Below, piece after piece: positions 48,816 to 58,832 of a DNA stretch of 64,000 bases. The notes below the pieces were generated by a model that saw only the letters and a program-made list of their open reading frames with translations, had not been told where the DNA came from and did not search any database. The translations under genes were made by a program, and so were the position numbers. The stretch spans positions 351,001-415,000 of the forward strand of contig NZ_CP054301.1 in NCBI RefSeq assembly GCF_013372285.1. The letters are read 5' to 3'. Source of the stretch: Marinomonas primoryensis (GTDB lineage: Bacteria > Pseudomonadota > Gammaproteobacteria > Pseudomonadales > Marinomonadaceae). The stretch's first letter is position 1, and each line of letters starts with the position of its first letter.

Positions 48816-49982
48816 ATGAAAAAGCATAAATTGGCAGAAAGAGTTGGGCAAATTGCCCCGTTTCAAGTGATGGCGATTCTGGCGCGGGCGAAAGAGTTGG
48901 CGTCACAAGGTGAGGATGTTATCCACCTTGAAATAGGGGAGCCTGACTTTGTAGCGGTAGAGGGCGTTGCAGACGCCGGAGTGTTGGCAATTCAACAGGG
49001 CAAAACTGGGTATACCTCTGCTACAGGGCTGCCTGAGCTGAAATGTGCTATTAGTGATTATTATCGTACTCGTTATCAGGTTGAGGTGTCGCCGGAACGA
49101 ATTATTGTCACGCCTGGTGCGTCGGGGGCTTTGTTGTTAATGGCGTCGCTCATGGTGAATCCTGCTGAGGATGTTCTGATGCCCGATCCTTGCTACCCAT
49201 GTAATCGGCATTTTCTTATTCAAGTTGGCGCGAAAGCTAAGCTGGTTGAAACTAACGCTTGTAATGGCTTTGAAATGGATTTGGGTGCCTTAGCGGACAA
49301 TTGGAGTGATAGCACCGCAGGACTTTGGCTTGCTTCGCCCTCTAATCCAACGGGCGCGGTGTTAAGCAGAGCTTACATTTCTGAGGCATGGGAAAAAGTT
49401 CGTGAGCTTGGTGGCCATTTGTTGGTGGACGAAATTTATCAAGGTTTGGTTTACGAAGGTGAGGATTTTTCGGCGCTCTCTATTGATGACGATATTTTTG
49501 TTATTAATAGTTTTTCTAAGTATTTTGCGATGACAGGGTGGCGATTAGGCTGGTTGGTTGTGCCGGAATGGGCTATTGAAGGCGCCACAAAACTGGCTCA
49601 AAATTTGTATATTTCTGCACCAAGCGTGTCTCAACACGCTGCGGTTCGTGCGTTTTTACCGGACGTGTTGGCTGAGTGTGAAGTGCGTCGTCAAACAATG
49701 AATGCTCGCAGACTTATTCTACTTGAAGGTTTGCAGGAGATTGGATTGCCTGTGGTGGCACCCGCGCACGGCGCTTTTTATGTCTATGTGGATGTGTCGG
49801 AAGTCACTCAGGATGCCATGGCTTGGTGTTTGGCATTGCTTGAAAAAGAGAAGGTGGCGTTAACACCAGGTGCCGACTTTGGTATCAAGGATGCGCATAA
49901 ATATGTGCGCTTTGCGTACACCTCTGATGGCCCTAGATTGCAAGAAGCCTTGGCGAGGATTGCTCGTTTTATCGTGTCTTAA
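48816..49982 (+). CDS. Class I/II PLP-dependent aminotransferase
   Basis: A 388-residue aminotransferase: LAERVGQIAPFQVMAILARAKEL at the start, GEPDF, SPSNPTGAVLS, the Schiff-base Lys in NSFSKYFAMTGWRLGW, and RFAYT with the C-terminal Arg. Substrate specificity cannot be read. ATG 48816 is favoured by family alignment; ATG 48780 is possible and a TTG at 48771 unlikely. Monocistronic. Confidence 0.87.
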   Translation: MKKHKLAERVGQIAPFQVMAILARAKELASQGEDVIHLEIGEPDFVAVEGVADAGVLAIQQGKTGYTSATGLPELKCAISDYYRTRYQVEVSPERIIVTPGASGALLLMASLMVNPAEDVLMPDPCYPCNRHFLIQVGAKAKLVETNACNGFEMDLGALADNWSDSTAGLWLASPSNPTGAVLSRAYISEAWEKVRELGGHLLVDEIYQGLVYEGEDFSALSIDDDIFVINSFSKYFAMTGWRLGWLVVPEWAIEGATKLAQNLYISAPSVSQHAAVRAFLPDVLAECEVRRQTMNARRLILLEGLQEIGLPVVAPAHGAFYVYVDVSEVTQDAMAWCLALLEKEKVALTPGADFGIKDAHKYVRFAYTSDGPRLQEALARIARFIVS

Positions 49983-50001
49983 TTGCTGTGAGGCGAAAGG
50001 G

Positions 50002-51063
50002 TCAACCTCTGCGCCTCACTAATATTATGCCTGCTAATAAACAGATGAGGATAGGGATGCTGACACCGATGATTGGTGGGAAATTAACAGCGACACTCAT
50101 TCTTCCAAATAGGTTTAGCGCATTTTGAAATGCCAAGCCGATAATAACCCCTGAAAATATGCGACCGCCCATAGTGGATGATCTCAGCGGTCCGAACACG
50201 CTCGACAGTGCGACGAGAACAAGAGCCAGGGATGCGACTGGGCGAAGGGCGGTGATCCAAAACTCTAATTCATATTGCGAGGCATCGAGTTTTTGCTGGC
50301 GTAAGTACTGTTGATAACTCATTAGTTGGCTAAGGGACAATGTGTCAGGCTCTTGAGAAGCAAGAAATAGGTGTTCTGGCTTGATGCTCACATTCCAGTC
50401 TGCGTGTTTCATTTTGTTTGTTTCAATATGATCTGGCGCGAATATAGTCTGCGTTACACCATTGAGTTGCCATAATGAACCATCGACATGCTGTGCGCTG
50501 GTGGCTTTTATTATGTATTTTAATTGCTGTTCGTTTGGTGAGAAAATTTGTATCCCGTACAGTTTTCCTGTTGCGTCGGCAGCGTCTATGTAAACAAAAT
50601 CGCTATCGGCTTTTAGCCATACTCCACCAGTGAGAGAAAAGGTATCACTTTCTTGACCTTGAAATTTTTCGATTAAATTGGCTTTTTGTTCTGCCATCGG
50701 TGCCACAAACTCAGAGATCCCCATACCTAATAAAGAAACCACCAAAATTGGTTGGCAGGCCGCGAAGCCGATGCGCCAAATTGGCATGCCTGCAGCTCGC
50801 ATTACGGTGAGTTCTGAGGTCGCAGCAAGTGTGCCTAAGCCCATTAGTGTGCCTATGAGTGATGCGATGGGAATGTACTCTGCCAGCTTTCCGGGTAGGC
50901 GATACATGATGACTTGTAGTAAGGATTGAATCGTGTAGCTGTCGTTTACTTTTTTGATCTGCTCAATAAATGTCAGGGCAAAATCTAACCCCAGCAGTAC
51001 CACCGCGACAATTAAGCATGCCCATAGAACGCTACTGGCAATGTATTTATCTATTTTACTCAT
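50002..51063 (-). CDS. lptG: LPS export permease LptG
   Basis: A 353-residue protein with three N-terminal and three C-terminal membrane segments around a periplasmic beta domain. It begins MSKIDKYIASSVLWACLIV and has LMGLGTLAATSELTVMRAAGMP, typical of LptG. With LptF and LptB it extracts LPS from the inner membrane. It starts 5 bases after lptF. Confidence 0.92.
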   Translation of the reverse strand: MSKIDKYIASSVLWACLIVAVVLLGLDFALTFIEQIKKVNDSYTIQSLLQVIMYRLPGKLAEYIPIASLIGTLMGLGTLAATSELTVMRAAGMPIWRIGFAACQPILVVSLLGMGISEFVAPMAEQKANLIEKFQGQESDTFSLTGGVWLKADSDFVYIDAADATGKLYGIQIFSPNEQQLKYIIKATSAQHVDGSLWQLNGVTQTIFAPDHIETNKMKHADWNVSIKPEHLFLASQEPDTLSLSQLMSYQQYLRQQKLDASQYELEFWITALRPVASLALVLVALSSVFGPLRSSTMGGRIFSGVIIGLAFQNALNLFGRMSVAVNFPPIIGVSIPILICLLAGIILVRRRG

Positions 51064-51068
51064 ATCCG

Positions 51069-52187
51069 TTACTCATTTGAGTCTGTGACTTCGGGAAGTC
51101 TGGCTTTGCGACGCTCAAAGACTTGATTGTATTGAATGAACAGTGCTGCCGCGATAAGTGCAAAGACGCCATGAATCCACCACAGGCCGAGTTGAATGGG
51201 GAGTTTGCCTTTTTCTAGACCAGTTCGACCCCAGATTAGAAGGGCGATGTAGAGAATCATTAAAATAATAGCGGGTAACATTTTAAAGAAACGGCCTTGT
51301 CTTGGGTTAACTTGGCTAAGTGACAGTCCAATGATGGCAAGAATCGGAATGACGACAACCAATGAAATTCGCCATTGCAGCTCTACTTTGTCTAAAAGGG
51401 CTGTGCTTTTGATTAAGCTCAATGTGCTTTTGGTATAAGGCTCGTCTATGACGCTATTGTCTTTGGTTGCCATGCGGACTGCATAGGTATCGAATTGGGT
51501 GATGCGATAATTTGCGGTCCCTGGTTTGCCTTCGTAGCGGGTGCCATTTTTGAAAATAAGGTAGTTTTGATTGTCTTCTGAGCTGACGCGTATTTGTTCT
51601 GCGTAGGCGGCGAATGTTTGTGTTGGAATGCTAACGTTTTTTTTGCGAACCACATCCGATAAAAATATTTGGTTCATCCAGCCTTCATTCGGCGTGAAAC
51701 TGTCTATGTGAATGGTGCGTTGTCCATTACCTTCAAATCGACCGGGAATGAGAAAATCGAAGGCAGACAGTTGGTTTTGTTCCTGTGAGGCTTCTGCTGC
51801 ACGGTATTCGCTGAAAGGGGCGAGCCAAAAGTTGATCGATGCGCTGGTGAGGCTGATGATACAGGCTATTCCTAGTGTATAACCCGCAAGCTTGATTTTA
51901 CTCACGCCACTTGAAAACAGCACCGACATTTCGTTTTCTATGTATAGACGCCCAAAAGCCAGCAAGAGAGAGAGAAAAAAAGCCAAAGGCAAAATCATCT
52001 GAATGAAGCTGGGAATGTGATAACCAAGAATGACGAATAAAAATTCAAAGGTCATTTTACCTTCGGCAATACGCCCTAAATAGTTGGAGAATCGACCGCT
52101 TAGAATAACGAGTAGTAGTATTAGCGTTACACCAGCTGTTGACACTAGCACTTCTTTCGCTAAGTATCTGAATAGTCTCAAGGTCAC
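51069..52187 (-). CDS. lptF: LPS export permease LptF
   Basis: A 372-residue partner of LptG: LRLFRYLAKEVLVSTAGVTL at the start, RLYIENEMSVLFSSGVSK and a C-terminal group of membrane helices. Divergent from pepA across a 121-bp spacer, as in enterobacteria and pseudomonads. Confidence 0.92.
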   Translation of the reverse strand: MTLRLFRYLAKEVLVSTAGVTLILLLVILSGRFSNYLGRIAEGKMTFEFLFVILGYHIPSFIQMILPLAFFLSLLLAFGRLYIENEMSVLFSSGVSKIKLAGYTLGIACIISLTSASINFWLAPFSEYRAAEASQEQNQLSAFDFLIPGRFEGNGQRTIHIDSFTPNEGWMNQIFLSDVVRKKNVSIPTQTFAAYAEQIRVSSEDNQNYLIFKNGTRYEGKPGTANYRITQFDTYAVRMATKDNSVIDEPYTKSTLSLIKSTALLDKVELQWRISLVVVIPILAIIGLSLSQVNPRQGRFFKMLPAIILMILYIALLIWGRTGLEKGKLPIQLGLWWIHGVFALIAAALFIQYNQVFERRKARLPEVTDSNE

Positions 52188-52308
52188 CTCTGGATGAATA
52201 TTGCTTTTTAAGCGTAGAGTTGATTACACATCTAAAGCCCCCATTATCTCGTGGTAAGAAGGACATTATCCAGTTTTTTTTAAAAAGTTATTTTTTGAGG
52301 GTTTTTTC

Positions 52309-53772
52309 ATGAACATGGCGCTATTTGATCGCTTATCCACAGTGCAAGCTGATTTGCTTGTTGTATTTGTTCCTAGCGAAGGGGATTTTTCTGAATCCAC
52401 CGCTTGGGTAGATGAAAATGCCAATGGGCAAGTTTCCCAATTACGCGAAACCGGCGTATTTAAAGCGGGCGTTGCGCAGACCTTGTTATTACCGGGTGTG
52501 ACGCAAGACTTTGCTCAGGCGGTATTGTTGGTCGGTATAGGTAAAGATGTACAGTTGAGCGATATGAATGCTCGCAAAGTGATGGCGGCGGTTGCGGCTC
52601 AAATTAAAGGTTTGCCATTTGCCTCTGTGGCGGTAGCAAGCGCTGGGCTGGTATTGAAGAGTCGCTCTCAATCGGATGTTCTTGCGTTGGTTGCACAGTG
52701 GCTAAACGAAGGTTTTTATAACTTCCTTGGCTTCAAAAAAGACGATGCAGAAAAAGCCACTAAAGTGACGAGTTTGTTGTTAGAAGGCACTGATGAAGCA
52801 GCTTTAGCCATTGGCACAGCAACAGCGAGTGGTTCGGCTTTTGCTCGTCAGTTGGGTAATCTGCCCGGAAACGTCTGTACACCAAGTTATTTGGCGTCAA
52901 AAGCTCAGCAGTTGGGCGAAGAGTACGGTATTGGTGTTGAGTTGCTAGACGAAACTAAAATGGATGAGCTAGGCATGCATTGCCTATTGTCTGTGGGTCG
53001 TGGCAGCGATCAGCCAAGTTACTTGATCGTGATGAATTATCGCGGTGGTGAAGAAGGTGATGCACCTCATGTGTTATTAGGTAAGGGTATTACCTTTGAT
53101 ACGGGTGGTATTTCATTGAAACCTGGCCCGAAAATGGACGAGATGAAGTATGACATGTGTGGCGCAGCCAGTGTGTTCGGTACCATGAAAACCATTTGTG
53201 AGCTAAAACCTAAGTTGAACTTTACCGCTGTGATTGCGGCCGCAGAAAATATGCCAAGCAGTCGTGCAACTAAGCCTGGTGACATTGTGAAGACCATGTC
53301 TGGTCAAACGGTAGAGATTTTGAATACCGACGCAGAAGGTCGATTGGTGTTGTGTGATGCCTTGACTTATATCGAGTGCTTCAAACCTAAATCGGTTGTG
53401 GATATTGCGACATTGACCGGCGCGTGTGTGGTTGCGCTAGGTAGTGTGAACTCTGGTATGTACGCCAATAACGATGCGTTGGCAACTGAGCTGAAGGTTG
53501 CAAGTCAGACGGCGGCGGATAAAATTTGGCAAATGCCGTTAGACGAAGAATACCAGCAGCAATTGGACAGTAACTTTGCGGATATCGCCAATATTGGTGG
53601 TCCTGAAGCCGGTTCTGTTACGGCTGCGTGTTTCTTGTCTCGTTTTACTGAGTCTTATCCTTGGGCGCATTTGGATATTGCTGGTACGGCATGGACGGGC
53701 GGCGCAGCGAAAGGAGCAAGTGGTCGACCTGTTGCTCTACTGACGCGTTATTTGTTAGGTAAAGTCTCTTAA
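52309..53772 (+). CDS. pepA: Leucyl aminopeptidase A
   Basis: A 487-residue M17 aminopeptidase with the signature [10 protein letters not shown] and metal-binding [16 protein letters not shown]. In E. coli PepA also binds the carAB promoter and acts in Xer recombination, which is of interest given carAB in this window. AAAAAG-rich leader; ATG 52309 (an ATG two codons later is also possible). A terminator follows. Confidence 0.95.
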   Translation: MNMALFDRLSTVQADLLVVFVPSEGDFSESTAWVDENANGQVSQLRETGVFKAGVAQTLLLPGVTQDFAQAVLLVGIGKDVQLSDMNARKVMAAVAAQIKGLPFASVAVASAGLVLKSRSQSDVLALVAQWLNEGFYNFLGFKKDDAEKATKVTSLLLEGTDEAALAIGTATASGSAFARQLGNLPGNVCTPSYLASKAQQLGEEYGIGVELLDETKMDELGMHCLLSVGRGSDQPSYLIVMNYRGGEEGDAPHVLLGKGITFDTGGISLKPGPKMDEMKYDMCGAASVFGTMKTICELKPKLNFTAVIAAAENMPSSRATKPGDIVKTMSGQTVEILNTDAEGRLVLCDALTYIECFKPKSVVDIATLTGACVVALGSVNSGMYANNDALATELKVASQTAADKIWQMPLDEEYQQQLDSNFADIANIGGPEAGSVTAACFLSRFTESYPWAHLDIAGTAWTGGAAKGASGRPVALLTRYLLGKVS

Positions 53773-53822
53773 TTATTAAGGGACAAGTGGCTGAATTATT
53801 TAGTCATAAATAATTTTCTTTT

Positions 53823-53857
53823 AAAAAGCAGTGGTAATTTTTTATCGCTGCTTTTTT
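53823..53857 (+). terminator. Intrinsic terminator after pepA
   Basis: AAAAAGCAG (53823-53831) pairs with CTGCTTTTT (53848-53856), ending in six T. The spacer 53773-54052 (280 bp) holds no gene; holC, often found here, is absent. Confidence 0.8.
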
Positions 53858-54052
53858 ATGGCTATTTTTAGTAGGAAAGCGAGTCCGATCAAAGTGTTAT
53901 TTTTATCTCTGCGATGTTGAGTGCTTTGTCTACGTTGGGATGGGGTAGACTTTTGGGTTTTTCAGTGCGAAAGTTGAAGGCTATGAATGATTGGTTGAAC
54001 AATAATATATGTTTAATCGTTGTATTTTGTTTTCTTAATATTGGTTTTTCCT

Positions 54053-54427
54053 ATGTCAGATTTAGCCACTCAGCATGATGATGGTATTTTCGAGCCAGAT
54101 GAAGAAACATTGATGTCTGCTTTGCGCAATCAAGATGACATTCCAATTTTGATGGATATTGTCGCCGATCAAACGCCTTTCTCTGCTGGTCAGGAAATGC
54201 ATTTGACGCAGTCTTTTGATGGTTCTCAAGCTCGAAACGAAAGTGAGCAAGATGAAGATACTCAAGTCGAGGCGGTTGCACCCGCGGACATGCTTGCTTC
54301 ATCCAATGTATCGCAAGAACTTATTGCCAAAACAATCGCTGACGTACTTGAAAAGCGTTTACCAGAGTTGGTGTTAGAAGTGATGCAAGCGTTGCACGAA
54401 GCTGGCGCTATGACGAAAAAAGAGTAA
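54053..54427 (+). CDS. Small acidic protein of unknown function upstream of valS
   Basis: A 124-residue strongly acidic protein (FEPDEETLMSALRNQDDIPILMDIV) with an amphipathic C-terminal helix (LIAKTIADVLEKRLPELVLEVMQAL). A hypothetical protein of this kind stands between holC and valS in pseudomonads. ATG 54053 is preferred over 54020, which lies in an untranslated-looking A+T stretch. Function unknown. Confidence 0.65.
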   Translation: MSDLATQHDDGIFEPDEETLMSALRNQDDIPILMDIVADQTPFSAGQEMHLTQSFDGSQARNESEQDEDTQVEAVAPADMLASSNVSQELIAKTIADVLEKRLPELVLEVMQALHEAGAMTKKE

Positions 54428-54568
54428 ATAAGCCATTAACAGTTAGTTATCAGACTGGTTCTCTCACTGATGGCCTAATTGTGCACGTGTTGTTCTTTAT
54501 CTTGTTATGACACGTTATAATTCCCTAAATTCAAATTGACCGCTACATAAGAGCTTTAAGACACCATA

Positions 54569-57352
54569 ATGGAAAAGACCTACCAACCTCAGAGTATTGA
54601 ACAGCCTATTTATCAACGTTGGGAAGAGGGTGGTTATTTCACCCCTCAAGGCAACGGTTCTCCTTTCTCTATCATGATTCCACCACCGAACGTCACGGGT
54701 AGTTTGCACATGGGACATGCTTTTCAGCATACCTTAATGGATGCCATGATTCGTCGTGAGCGAATGAAAGGCAGCCGAACTTTATGGCAGCCAGGTAGTG
54801 ATCACGCGGGTATCGCGACACAAATGGTGGTTGAGCGACAATTGGCGGCTCAGAATATTACCCGTCATGATCTTGGTCGTGAGAAATTTCTCGAAAAAGT
54901 GTGGGAATGGAAAGACCAGTCTGGCGGAACCATTTCAGATCAAATGCGCGTTTTGGGCGACTCTGTTGCATGGGATAAAGAGCGCTTCACAATGGACCCC
55001 GGCATGTCCTCTGCCGTTCAGGAAGTGTTCGTTCGTCTTTATGATGAAGGCATTATTTATCGTGGCCAGCGTCTCGTAAATTGGGACCCAGTGCTACACA
55101 CGGCGATTTCTGATTTGGAAGTTATCTCGGAAGAAGAGAACGGCTTCATGTGGTATTTCCGCTATCCATTGGCAGACGGTGTGAAAACAGCCGATGGTAA
55201 GGATCACATTGTTGTTGCAACGACACGCCCAGAAACCATGTTTGGTGATGCCGCTGTGGCGGTTGCGCCAGACGATGAACGTTTCACGGATCTTGTTGGT
55301 AAGTTCGTTGAACTGCCATTGGTTGGTCGTCGGATTCCTATCGTTGCTGACGAATACGTAGACAAAGAATTTGGTACCGGTTGTGTGAAAATCACTCCCG
55401 CTCATGACTTTAATGATTATGAAGTGGGCAAGCGTCATGACATGCCGTTGATTAATATCTTAACGGACGATGCGGCGATTAATGATGAAGCGCCTGAAAA
55501 ATACCGCGGCATGGATCGTTTTGATGCACGTAAAGCGGTGGTCGCCGATTTTGATGCGCTAGGGCTACTGGAAAAAATTGCTGATCATAAGTTGAAAGTG
55601 CCACGTGGTGAGCGTGGTAATACAGTCATTGAGCCTTATTTGACGCAGCAATGGTACGTGGCTGTTGAAAGTCTAGTGAAGCCTGCGATTGAAGCGGTTG
55701 AAAATGGCGATATTCAATTTGTGCCAAAACAATGGGAAAATACCTATTTTGCTTGGATGCGTGATCTTAATGATTGGTGTATCTCTCGTCAGCTTTGGTG
55801 GGGGCATCAGATCCCTGCTTGGTACGATGTGGATGGCAAATTCTATGTAGGTAAAGACGAAGCTGAGGTGCGTTCTAAATACAATCTTGCTGCGGATATT
55901 GAGCTGACTCAAGATGAAGACGTATTGGACACGTGGTTCTCTTCTGCGCTATGGACTTTTGCAACGCAAGGTTGGCCAGAAGAAACGCAAGACTTCGCAG
56001 AATTCAGTGAGTCTGATGTATTGGTAACGGGTTTCGATATTATCTTCTTCTGGGTGGCCAGAATGATCATGATGACGTTGAAATTTACCGATAAAGTACC
56101 GTTCAAGACGGTTTACATTACGGGTCTTATTCGTGATGAACGTGGCGACAAAATGTCTAAATCCAAAGGGAATGTTATTGATCCGCTGGATTTAATTAAC
56201 GGCATTGATATTGAATCTTTGGTTAGCAAGCGTACTACCGGCATGATGCAGCCACGCTTGGCGGCGAAAGTGGAGAAAAATACACGCGAAACTTATCCTG
56301 AAGGAATCCAGGCTTATGGTACCGATGCGCTACGCTTTACGCTTTGTTCTTTGGCATCCGGTGGTCGTGACATCAAGTTCGATCTTAATCGCCTAGAAGG
56401 TTACCGCAACTTCTGTAACAAAATTTGGAACGCGACGCGTTATGTCTTGATGAACACGGACGATCAGGACTGTGGCCAAAACGGCGCAGAAGTAGAATTG
56501 TCTCTTGCTGATAAATGGATTATCTCTCGCTTACAACATGCGGAAGATGCCGTGAACCGCGCTTTCGATACCCACCGTTTTGATTTGGCAGCACAGGCAC
56601 TTTACGAGTTTATGTGGCACGAATACTGTGATTGGTATTTGGAATTGTCTAAGCCAGTACTTTGGGATGAGAACGCAACGGCCGCTCAGTTAACGGGTAC
56701 CCGCCGTACTTTGGTGCGCGTACTAGAGGCTTTCTTGCGTTTGGCTCATCCAATGATGCCTTTCCTAACCGAAGAAATTTGGCAACGAGTGAAGCCTTTG
56801 GCAGGCGTCGAAGGTGAGACGATTATGTTGGCTCAATATCCAGCGGCCGATGAAAGTAAAAAAGACGTTCAGGCTGAAGCAGATGTAGAGTGGCTAAAAG
56901 GCGTGATTGAAGGCATTCGTAATATTCGCGGCGAAATGAATATATCGCCTGCTAAGCCGTTGACTGTTTTGTGTCGCAATGGCTCAGAGCAAGATAAAGC
57001 TCGTCTTGATGCCAATTTAACCTTTCTGCAAACCTTAGCGAAGTTGGATACTGTAACTTGGCTGGAAGTAGGAGATGACGCGCCTATGTCGGCAACAGCA
57101 TTGGTTGGCGATATGGAAGTATTGGTGCCAATGGCGGGTTTGATTGATAAAGATGCTGAGCTGGCTCGCTTGCAAAAAGAAATTGATAAAACGTCCAAAG
57201 AACTACAACGCATACAAGGCAAACTTTCTAATGACAGTTTTGTGGCGAAAGCGCCAGCAGAAGTGGTCGAAAAAGAACGTGCTAAGTGTGATGATTTGCA
57301 GTTGGCAGTGAACAAGCTAGAAGAGCAAAAGATTCGTATTGAATCTTTGTAG
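54569..57352 (+). CDS. valS: Valyl-tRNA synthetase
   Basis: A 927-residue class I synthetase. HIGH-type HMGH at residues 47-50 in [20 protein letters not shown] near residue 528, the CP1 editing domain with [10 protein letters not shown] and a C-terminal coiled coil ([20 protein letters not shown]). Full length. Confidence 0.97.
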   Translation: MEKTYQPQSIEQPIYQRWEEGGYFTPQGNGSPFSIMIPPPNVTGSLHMGHAFQHTLMDAMIRRERMKGSRTLWQPGSDHAGIATQMVVERQLAAQNITRHDLGREKFLEKVWEWKDQSGGTISDQMRVLGDSVAWDKERFTMDPGMSSAVQEVFVRLYDEGIIYRGQRLVNWDPVLHTAISDLEVISEEENGFMWYFRYPLADGVKTADGKDHIVVATTRPETMFGDAAVAVAPDDERFTDLVGKFVELPLVGRRIPIVADEYVDKEFGTGCVKITPAHDFNDYEVGKRHDMPLINILTDDAAINDEAPEKYRGMDRFDARKAVVADFDALGLLEKIADHKLKVPRGERGNTVIEPYLTQQWYVAVESLVKPAIEAVENGDIQFVPKQWENTYFAWMRDLNDWCISRQLWWGHQIPAWYDVDGKFYVGKDEAEVRSKYNLAADIELTQDEDVLDTWFSSALWTFATQGWPEETQDFAEFSESDVLVTGFDIIFFWVARMIMMTLKFTDKVPFKTVYITGLIRDERGDKMSKSKGNVIDPLDLINGIDIESLVSKRTTGMMQPRLAAKVEKNTRETYPEGIQAYGTDALRFTLCSLASGGRDIKFDLNRLEGYRNFCNKIWNATRYVLMNTDDQDCGQNGAEVELSLADKWIISRLQHAEDAVNRAFDTHRFDLAAQALYEFMWHEYCDWYLELSKPVLWDENATAAQLTGTRRTLVRVLEAFLRLAHPMMPFLTEEIWQRVKPLAGVEGETIMLAQYPAADESKKDVQAEADVEWLKGVIEGIRNIRGEMNISPAKPLTVLCRNGSEQDKARLDANLTFLQTLAKLDTVTWLEVGDDAPMSATALVGDMEVLVPMAGLIDKDAELARLQKEIDKTSKELQRIQGKLSNDSFVAKAPAEVVEKERAKCDDLQLAVNKLEEQKIRIESL

Positions 57353-57360
57353 ATAAATAG

Positions 57361-57390
57361 AAGTCAGAAGCCATTTTTGGTTTCTGACTT
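57361..57390 (+). terminator. Hairpin after valS
   Basis: AAGTCAGAA and TTCTGACTT form a 9-bp stem 9 bp after valS. Only a short T-run follows, so it may allow read-through into the cold-shock gene. Confidence 0.5.
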
Positions 57391-57427
57391 TACGCTTACT
57401 TTAATAAAAATAAAAAAAAGAGGCGCA

Positions 57428-57691
57428 ATGGTTATGGAACGATTAACGGGAAAGGTTAAATGGTTTAATGACGCAAAAGGCGTTGGCTTTATTAAGCGAG
57501 TAGAAGGCAGCGATGTTTTTGTTCATTACAAATCGATTGCTTGTGATGGTCATAAAACGCTTAGAAAAGGGCAAGCGGTTAGCTTCCTTTTGTCAGAAAC
57601 GGATTTTGGCGTGCAAGCGATTGATGTGAAACTAGAGAAAGAGGCGCAAATTGCATCCTCTGGCTCTAATCAGTATCTCGAGCAGGCTTAG
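57428..57691 (+). CDS. Cold-shock-domain protein (divergent)
   Basis: An 87-residue single OB-fold: TGKVKWFNDAKGVGFIKR carries RNP1 with Val instead of the usual Phe/Tyr (KGVGFI), and DVFVHYKSI is RNP2. The C-terminal 20 residues extend past the standard 67-70-residue domain. Binds single-stranded nucleic acid. Start ATG 57428 or 57434 after AAGAGG. Convergent with the CBS gene, one base apart. Confidence 0.85.
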   Translation: MVMERLTGKVKWFNDAKGVGFIKRVEGSDVFVHYKSIACDGHKTLRKGQAVSFLLSETDFGVQAIDVKLEKEAQIASSGSNQYLEQA

Positions 57692-57692
57692 C

Positions 57693-58115
57693 TTAAGTAG
57701 ACTCATTTAGCATTTTGAGTGCAAGTTTAACAAAGTCTACAGGTGTGAGAATGCCGACGAGTTTGTCGTTTTGAATAACGGGTAAGCATCCATACTTGTT
57801 TTCAATGAAGAACTCGGCAGCCATGCTTAATTCTGTTTCAGGGCTAATGGTTAAGATGTCCTTGTTCATGGCGTTGGCAATCGGTGTTTGTTGTTCTTTT
57901 TTGGATATGTATTGCGTGCCAAATTGGCTAACTAGGTGAAATGCATGACGTAAGTATTCACGCTGGGTTAGCATGCCTACGTATTCTCCCTCATCGTTGA
58001 TGATGGGAATGTTTCTAATGTTTTTTTCGTGCATCAATGCTTTGGCTTTTGCCAAAGAATCATTTTCCCTTAATGTGATTAAATCTGTTGTCATTAGATC
58101 TGCCACTGTGTTCAT
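57693..58115 (-). CDS. Tandem CBS-domain protein
   Basis: A 140-residue protein consisting only of two CBS domains (VADLMTTDLITLRENDSLAKA ... IPIINDEGEYVGMLTQREY; AMNKDILTISPETELSMAA ... GCLPVIQNDKLVGILTPVDF). Such proteins bind adenine nucleotides and regulate a partner; the partner is not known. Confidence 0.87.
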   Translation of the reverse strand: MNTVADLMTTDLITLRENDSLAKAKALMHEKNIRNIPIINDEGEYVGMLTQREYLRHAFHLVSQFGTQYISKKEQQTPIANAMNKDILTISPETELSMAAEFFIENKYGCLPVIQNDKLVGILTPVDFVKLALKMLNEST

Positions 58116-58226
58116 AAACAGAACTCCTTTTATTTATCATTGCGTTAAATTTTAGTGTAGAGCGGGTTATGTATTAAAGGCAATTATGTATGAAAGACAA
58201 AATAATCGCCTTGAGGTAAATCAAGA

Positions 58227-58715
58227 ATGAAAGATCAATACTGGATGGAACGGGCGCTTGAGTTGGCTACGAAAGCGGCGTCTGAAAATGAAATCCCAGT
58301 GGGTGCCATTATTGTGTTGAACGATGAGATTATTGGCGAGGGTTATAATGCGCCGATTTCTCTTTGCGACCCGACGGCGCATGCAGAAATTCAAGCGATT
58401 CGTATGGCCTGTCAAAAAATGAAGAATTACCGTTTACCTGGTGCAACTTTATATGTGACGTTGGAGCCATGTTCTATGTGTGCAGGAGCAATGATTCATG
58501 CCCGAATTGATCGTGTTGTTTATGCAGCGATGGAACCTAAAAGTGGTGTTGTTGAAAGTCAGGGACGTTTTTTTGAGGCGCCATTCCTTAATCATAAAGT
58601 GAATGTTGAATCCGGCGTATTGGCGGAAAAGGCATCTACTCAACTGACGCAATTCTTCCAATATCGCCGTGAGCAGAAAAAGAAACTTAAAGAACGGGCA
58701 AAAAAGGCGATTTAG
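58227..58715 (+). CDS. tadA: tRNA-specific adenosine deaminase
   Basis: A 162-residue deaminase making inosine at the wobble base of tRNA-Arg(ACG). Zinc ligands His52 (HAEIQAI, with proton-shuttle Glu54) and Cys82/Cys85 (EPCSMCAGAM). The basic C-terminus REQKKKLKERAKK is normal for TadA. Followed by purL as in related genomes. Confidence 0.94.
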   Translation: MKDQYWMERALELATKAASENEIPVGAIIVLNDEIIGEGYNAPISLCDPTAHAEIQAIRMACQKMKNYRLPGATLYVTLEPCSMCAGAMIHARIDRVVYAAMEPKSGVVESQGRFFEAPFLNHKVNVESGVLAEKASTQLTQFFQYRREQKKKLKERAKKAI

Positions 58716-58832
58716 GCAGTTTATTCGTTCATTTTGTGTAGAAAATTCATACTCTGCTGGCCTCTATTTGCTTCATTGATTTAAAATACCCGCACCATTT
58801 CCCCAAAACTACCAAGTGAGGCAATACTCAAC